Source: an uncultured Loktanella sp.
GTDB lineage: Bacteria; Pseudomonadota; Alphaproteobacteria; Rhodobacterales; Rhodobacteraceae
DNA: 6,127 bases
NCBI GenBank assembly: GCA_913061335.1
Contig: CAJXTP010000178.1
Coordinates: 1 to 6,127 of the forward strand
Reading direction: 5' to 3'
Shown here: positions 4,630 to 6,127 of the stretch, piece by piece
Layout of the letters: every line of letters begins with the position of its first letter
How positions within the stretch are numbered: the first letter of the stretch is position 1
Program-made: the position numbers and the translations under genes
The notes under the pieces: model-generated
Told to the model about the DNA's origin: nothing
Database searches by the model: none
What the model saw: only the letters and a program-made list of their open reading frames with translations

Positions 4630-6089
4630 TCAACACCTCCAAAACCAAAGCCCTCACTTTTCGTCTCTTGCCCACTAGCAACATCAATAAGCGTTTCAAA
4701 GATTTCTGCGCCCTTCGCAGCAAGAGAAACGCCTTCCACGATGTCGCCGCAATTGATGTCGATGTCTTCGCCCATGCGCGTAAATAGATCGGAGTTTGAT
4801 GACAGCTTGATACAAGGTGCAGGCTTATAACCTGAAACAGACCCACGGCCGGTCGTAAACGCAATAAGGTTTGCACCAGACGCAACCTGCCCTGTGACAG
4901 AGCATGGATCATAGCCTGGGCTGTCCATAAAAACGAAGCCCTTCGATGTGAGAGGTGCGGCGTAATCAAACACGCCCGACAACGGGGCCTGCCCCCCCTT
5001 GGCGACCGCTCCCAGTGATTTTTCAAGGATCGTCGTCAGACCGCCGCGTTTGTTGCCAGGACTAGGGTTGTTGTCCATCTTGGCGCCGTGAAGCTCGCAG
5101 TAGTTCTCCCACCAAGTAATTTTATCCAAAAGCGCCTGTCCAACATCCGTCGACACGGCCCTGCAGGTCAAAAGATGTTCTGCTCCGTAGATTTCGGATG
5201 TTTCCGAAAGGATCGAAGTGCCGCCATGCTGTACCAAAAGATCAGATGCGACGCCCAAAGCTGGATTAGCGGTAAAGCCAGAGTATCCATCAGATCCACC
5301 ACATTGCATGCCCAAAGTCAGCGCAGATAGTGGCGCGGGCGCTCGGCTTGCTTGGTTCGCTAATTCCGCAAGTGACGCAACATGCGCAAGCCCGGCTTCA
5401 ATGGTACGGCGCGTGCCACCCATCTGCTGGATCGTCATGTAGCGTAATGCACCGTCTTTGGTGATCTTACGATCGCCAACCAACTCAGCGAGTTGAAGCA
5501 CTTCACAGCCAAGCCCAACCATGAGGATCGCGCCGAAATTTGGATTGCGCGCATAACCCGACAATGTGCGTAGCAAGATATCGTAGCCGTCGCCGCGATT
5601 GGCCATGCCACATCCACTGCCGTGTACAATTGGCACAATACCATCGACATTGGGATAATCATCCAACATGCCAGACTTTTCCACCGCCTCAGTGATGAAA
5701 CGCGCAACCGAGCCCGAGCAATTTACCGACGTGAGCACGCCGATATAATTGCGGGTACCAACGCTACCATCTTCTCGGTGATATCCTTGGAATGTTCGGG
5801 CAAATTCAGGTGCCGTGAAATGCTTAACTGACGAGGAAAAGGCATGTTCGCGGGTATGCCCACTCATGCTTATGTTGTGGTCGTGCACGTGCGTGCCGGC
5901 GGGAATAAAACGCTCTGCTCTGCCAATGATTTGGCCGTAGCGTAGCACATGGGCACCCGCTGCAATGTCGACAGTCGCCACTTTATGTGAACGCGGGATT
6001 GCGGTTGTTGCGATATCCACACCTGCTTCCAGCGCGGATAGCGCGATGGCAACATTATCAATCTCGTTCAGGAGCAGCGTTTTGGCCAT
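4596..6089 (-). CDS. uxaA: Altronate dehydratase (UxaA family)
   Basis: The product (497 aa, close to the 495 aa of E. coli UxaA) should convert D-altronate to 2-keto-3-deoxy-D-gluconate plus water in cytoplasmic hexuronate catabolism. An N-terminal SAF domain (about 1-80) ends in the GTHVHDHN motif (65-72). The catalytic part starts near DGSVGTRNYIGVLTSVNCS (107-125). Conserved cysteines lie in GSGCG (C160), GLGCE (C195) and QCGGSDGYSG (C263). Later family blocks are PGNKRGGLTTILEKSLGAVA (344-363), DSPGYDPCSVTGQVASG (389-405), and SNSDLFTRMGEDIDINCGDI (431-450). ATG 6089-6087 is chosen because GAGGA (6098-6094) precedes it by four bases; ATG 6104 adds five residues and lacks a ribosome site. 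It probably continues an operon from the right edge. Galactarate dehydratase-like specificity is the main alternative, since the families are homologous. Confidence 0.92.
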   Translation of the reverse strand: MAKTLLLNEIDNVAIALSALEAGVDIATTAIPRSHKVATVDIAAGAHVLRYGQIIGRAERFIPAGTHVHDHNISMSGHTREHAFSSSVKHFTAPEFARTFQGYHREDGSVGTRNYIGVLTSVNCSGSVARFITEAVEKSGMLDDYPNVDGIVPIVHGSGCGMANRGDGYDILLRTLSGYARNPNFGAILMVGLGCEVLQLAELVGDRKITKDGALRYMTIQQMGGTRRTIEAGLAHVASLAELANQASRAPAPLSALTLGMQCGGSDGYSGFTANPALGVASDLLVQHGGTSILSETSEIYGAEHLLTCRAVSTDVGQALLDKITWWENYCELHGAKMDNNPSPGNKRGGLTTILEKSLGAVAKGGQAPLSGVFDYAAPLTSKGFVFMDSPGYDPCSVTGQVASGANLIAFTTGRGSVSGYKPAPCIKLSSNSDLFTRMGEDIDINCGDIVEGVSLAAKGAEIFETLIDVASGQETKSEGFGFGGVEFVPWQIGAVL

Positions 6090-6096
6090 CGCGTCC

Positions 6097-6127
6097 TCAA
6101 TCATTTAATTGCACAATCGCCTTAATC
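6097..6127 (-). CDS. Last codons of an upstream gene (runs off right edge)
   Basis: A minus-strand frame entering from the right edge reads IKAIVQLND and stops at TGA (6099-6097). The stop lies inside the uxaA ribosome binding site, seven bases before its ATG, an arrangement typical of translationally coupled operon genes. Only nine residues are visible, so the product cannot be named. Another frame ends at TAA (6107-6105), but its peptide (LRRLCN) looks less natural. A hexuronate-pathway gene would be expected here from context, which is inference. Confidence 0.35.
   Translation of the reverse strand, partial: IKAIVQLND

Noticed and set aside
4610..5026. Minus-strand 138-codon frame inside uxaA
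   Set aside because: It is an out-of-phase shadow of the well-conserved UxaA C-terminal domain; the Arg/Leu-rich translation has no family signature.

Overview
This window looks like an accessory stretch of an alphaproteobacterial chromosome, probably Rhodobacteraceae (marine Roseobacter group). That placement is inference. It rests on moderate GC, on the look of the proteins (a Roseobacter-type P-loop ATPase, a ClsC/YmdC-like phospholipase D, a cytochrome b561 and a full-length UxaA), and on GCAGCGAA-type palindromic repeats in the gaps. No rRNA, tRNA or CRISPR array was seen.

Layout. (1) Positions 1-295, minus: the N-terminal 98 residues of a P-loop ATPase running off the left edge. (2) Positions 296-895: about 600 bases with no confident gene. 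They hold a fragment of a dispersed repeat, a 164-bp MITE-like element with perfect 18-bp inverted ends, a 19-bp tandem duplication inside it, two perfect hairpins, and a short minus-strand reading frame with coding-like composition that may be a gene relic. (3) Positions 896-2446, plus: a membrane-anchored phospholipase D superfamily protein with two HKD motifs (cardiolipin synthase C type). (4) Positions 2447-2690: a weak terminator-like hairpin, a second repeat fragment, and a promoter whose -35 box lies in a 20-bp near-perfect palindrome. (5) Positions 2691-4122, plus: a compact three-gene operon of a MarR regulator, a cytochrome b561 and a Sec-exported ABM-domain protein, with gaps of +14 and -4 bases. 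(6) Positions 4123-4595: noncoding, with a possible terminator, a large palindromic repeat copy, another hairpin and a possible coding relic. (7) Positions 4596-6089, minus: altronate dehydratase UxaA. The last codons of an upstream co-directional gene appear at the right edge, and its stop codon overlaps the uxaA ribosome binding site.

How the genes may work together. The MarR protein probably represses its own operon by binding the palindrome over the -35 box. The b561 would pass electrons between the membrane quinone pool and a periplasmic partner, and the exported ABM protein is the obvious candidate. The phospholipase D (phospholipid synthesis or remodelling) and UxaA (hexuronate breakdown to 2-keto-3-deoxygluconate) look like separate units. 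The most unusual points are the b561/exported-ABM operon with its apparently leaderless regulator, and the MITE-like element nested in the palindromic core of an intergenic repeat.
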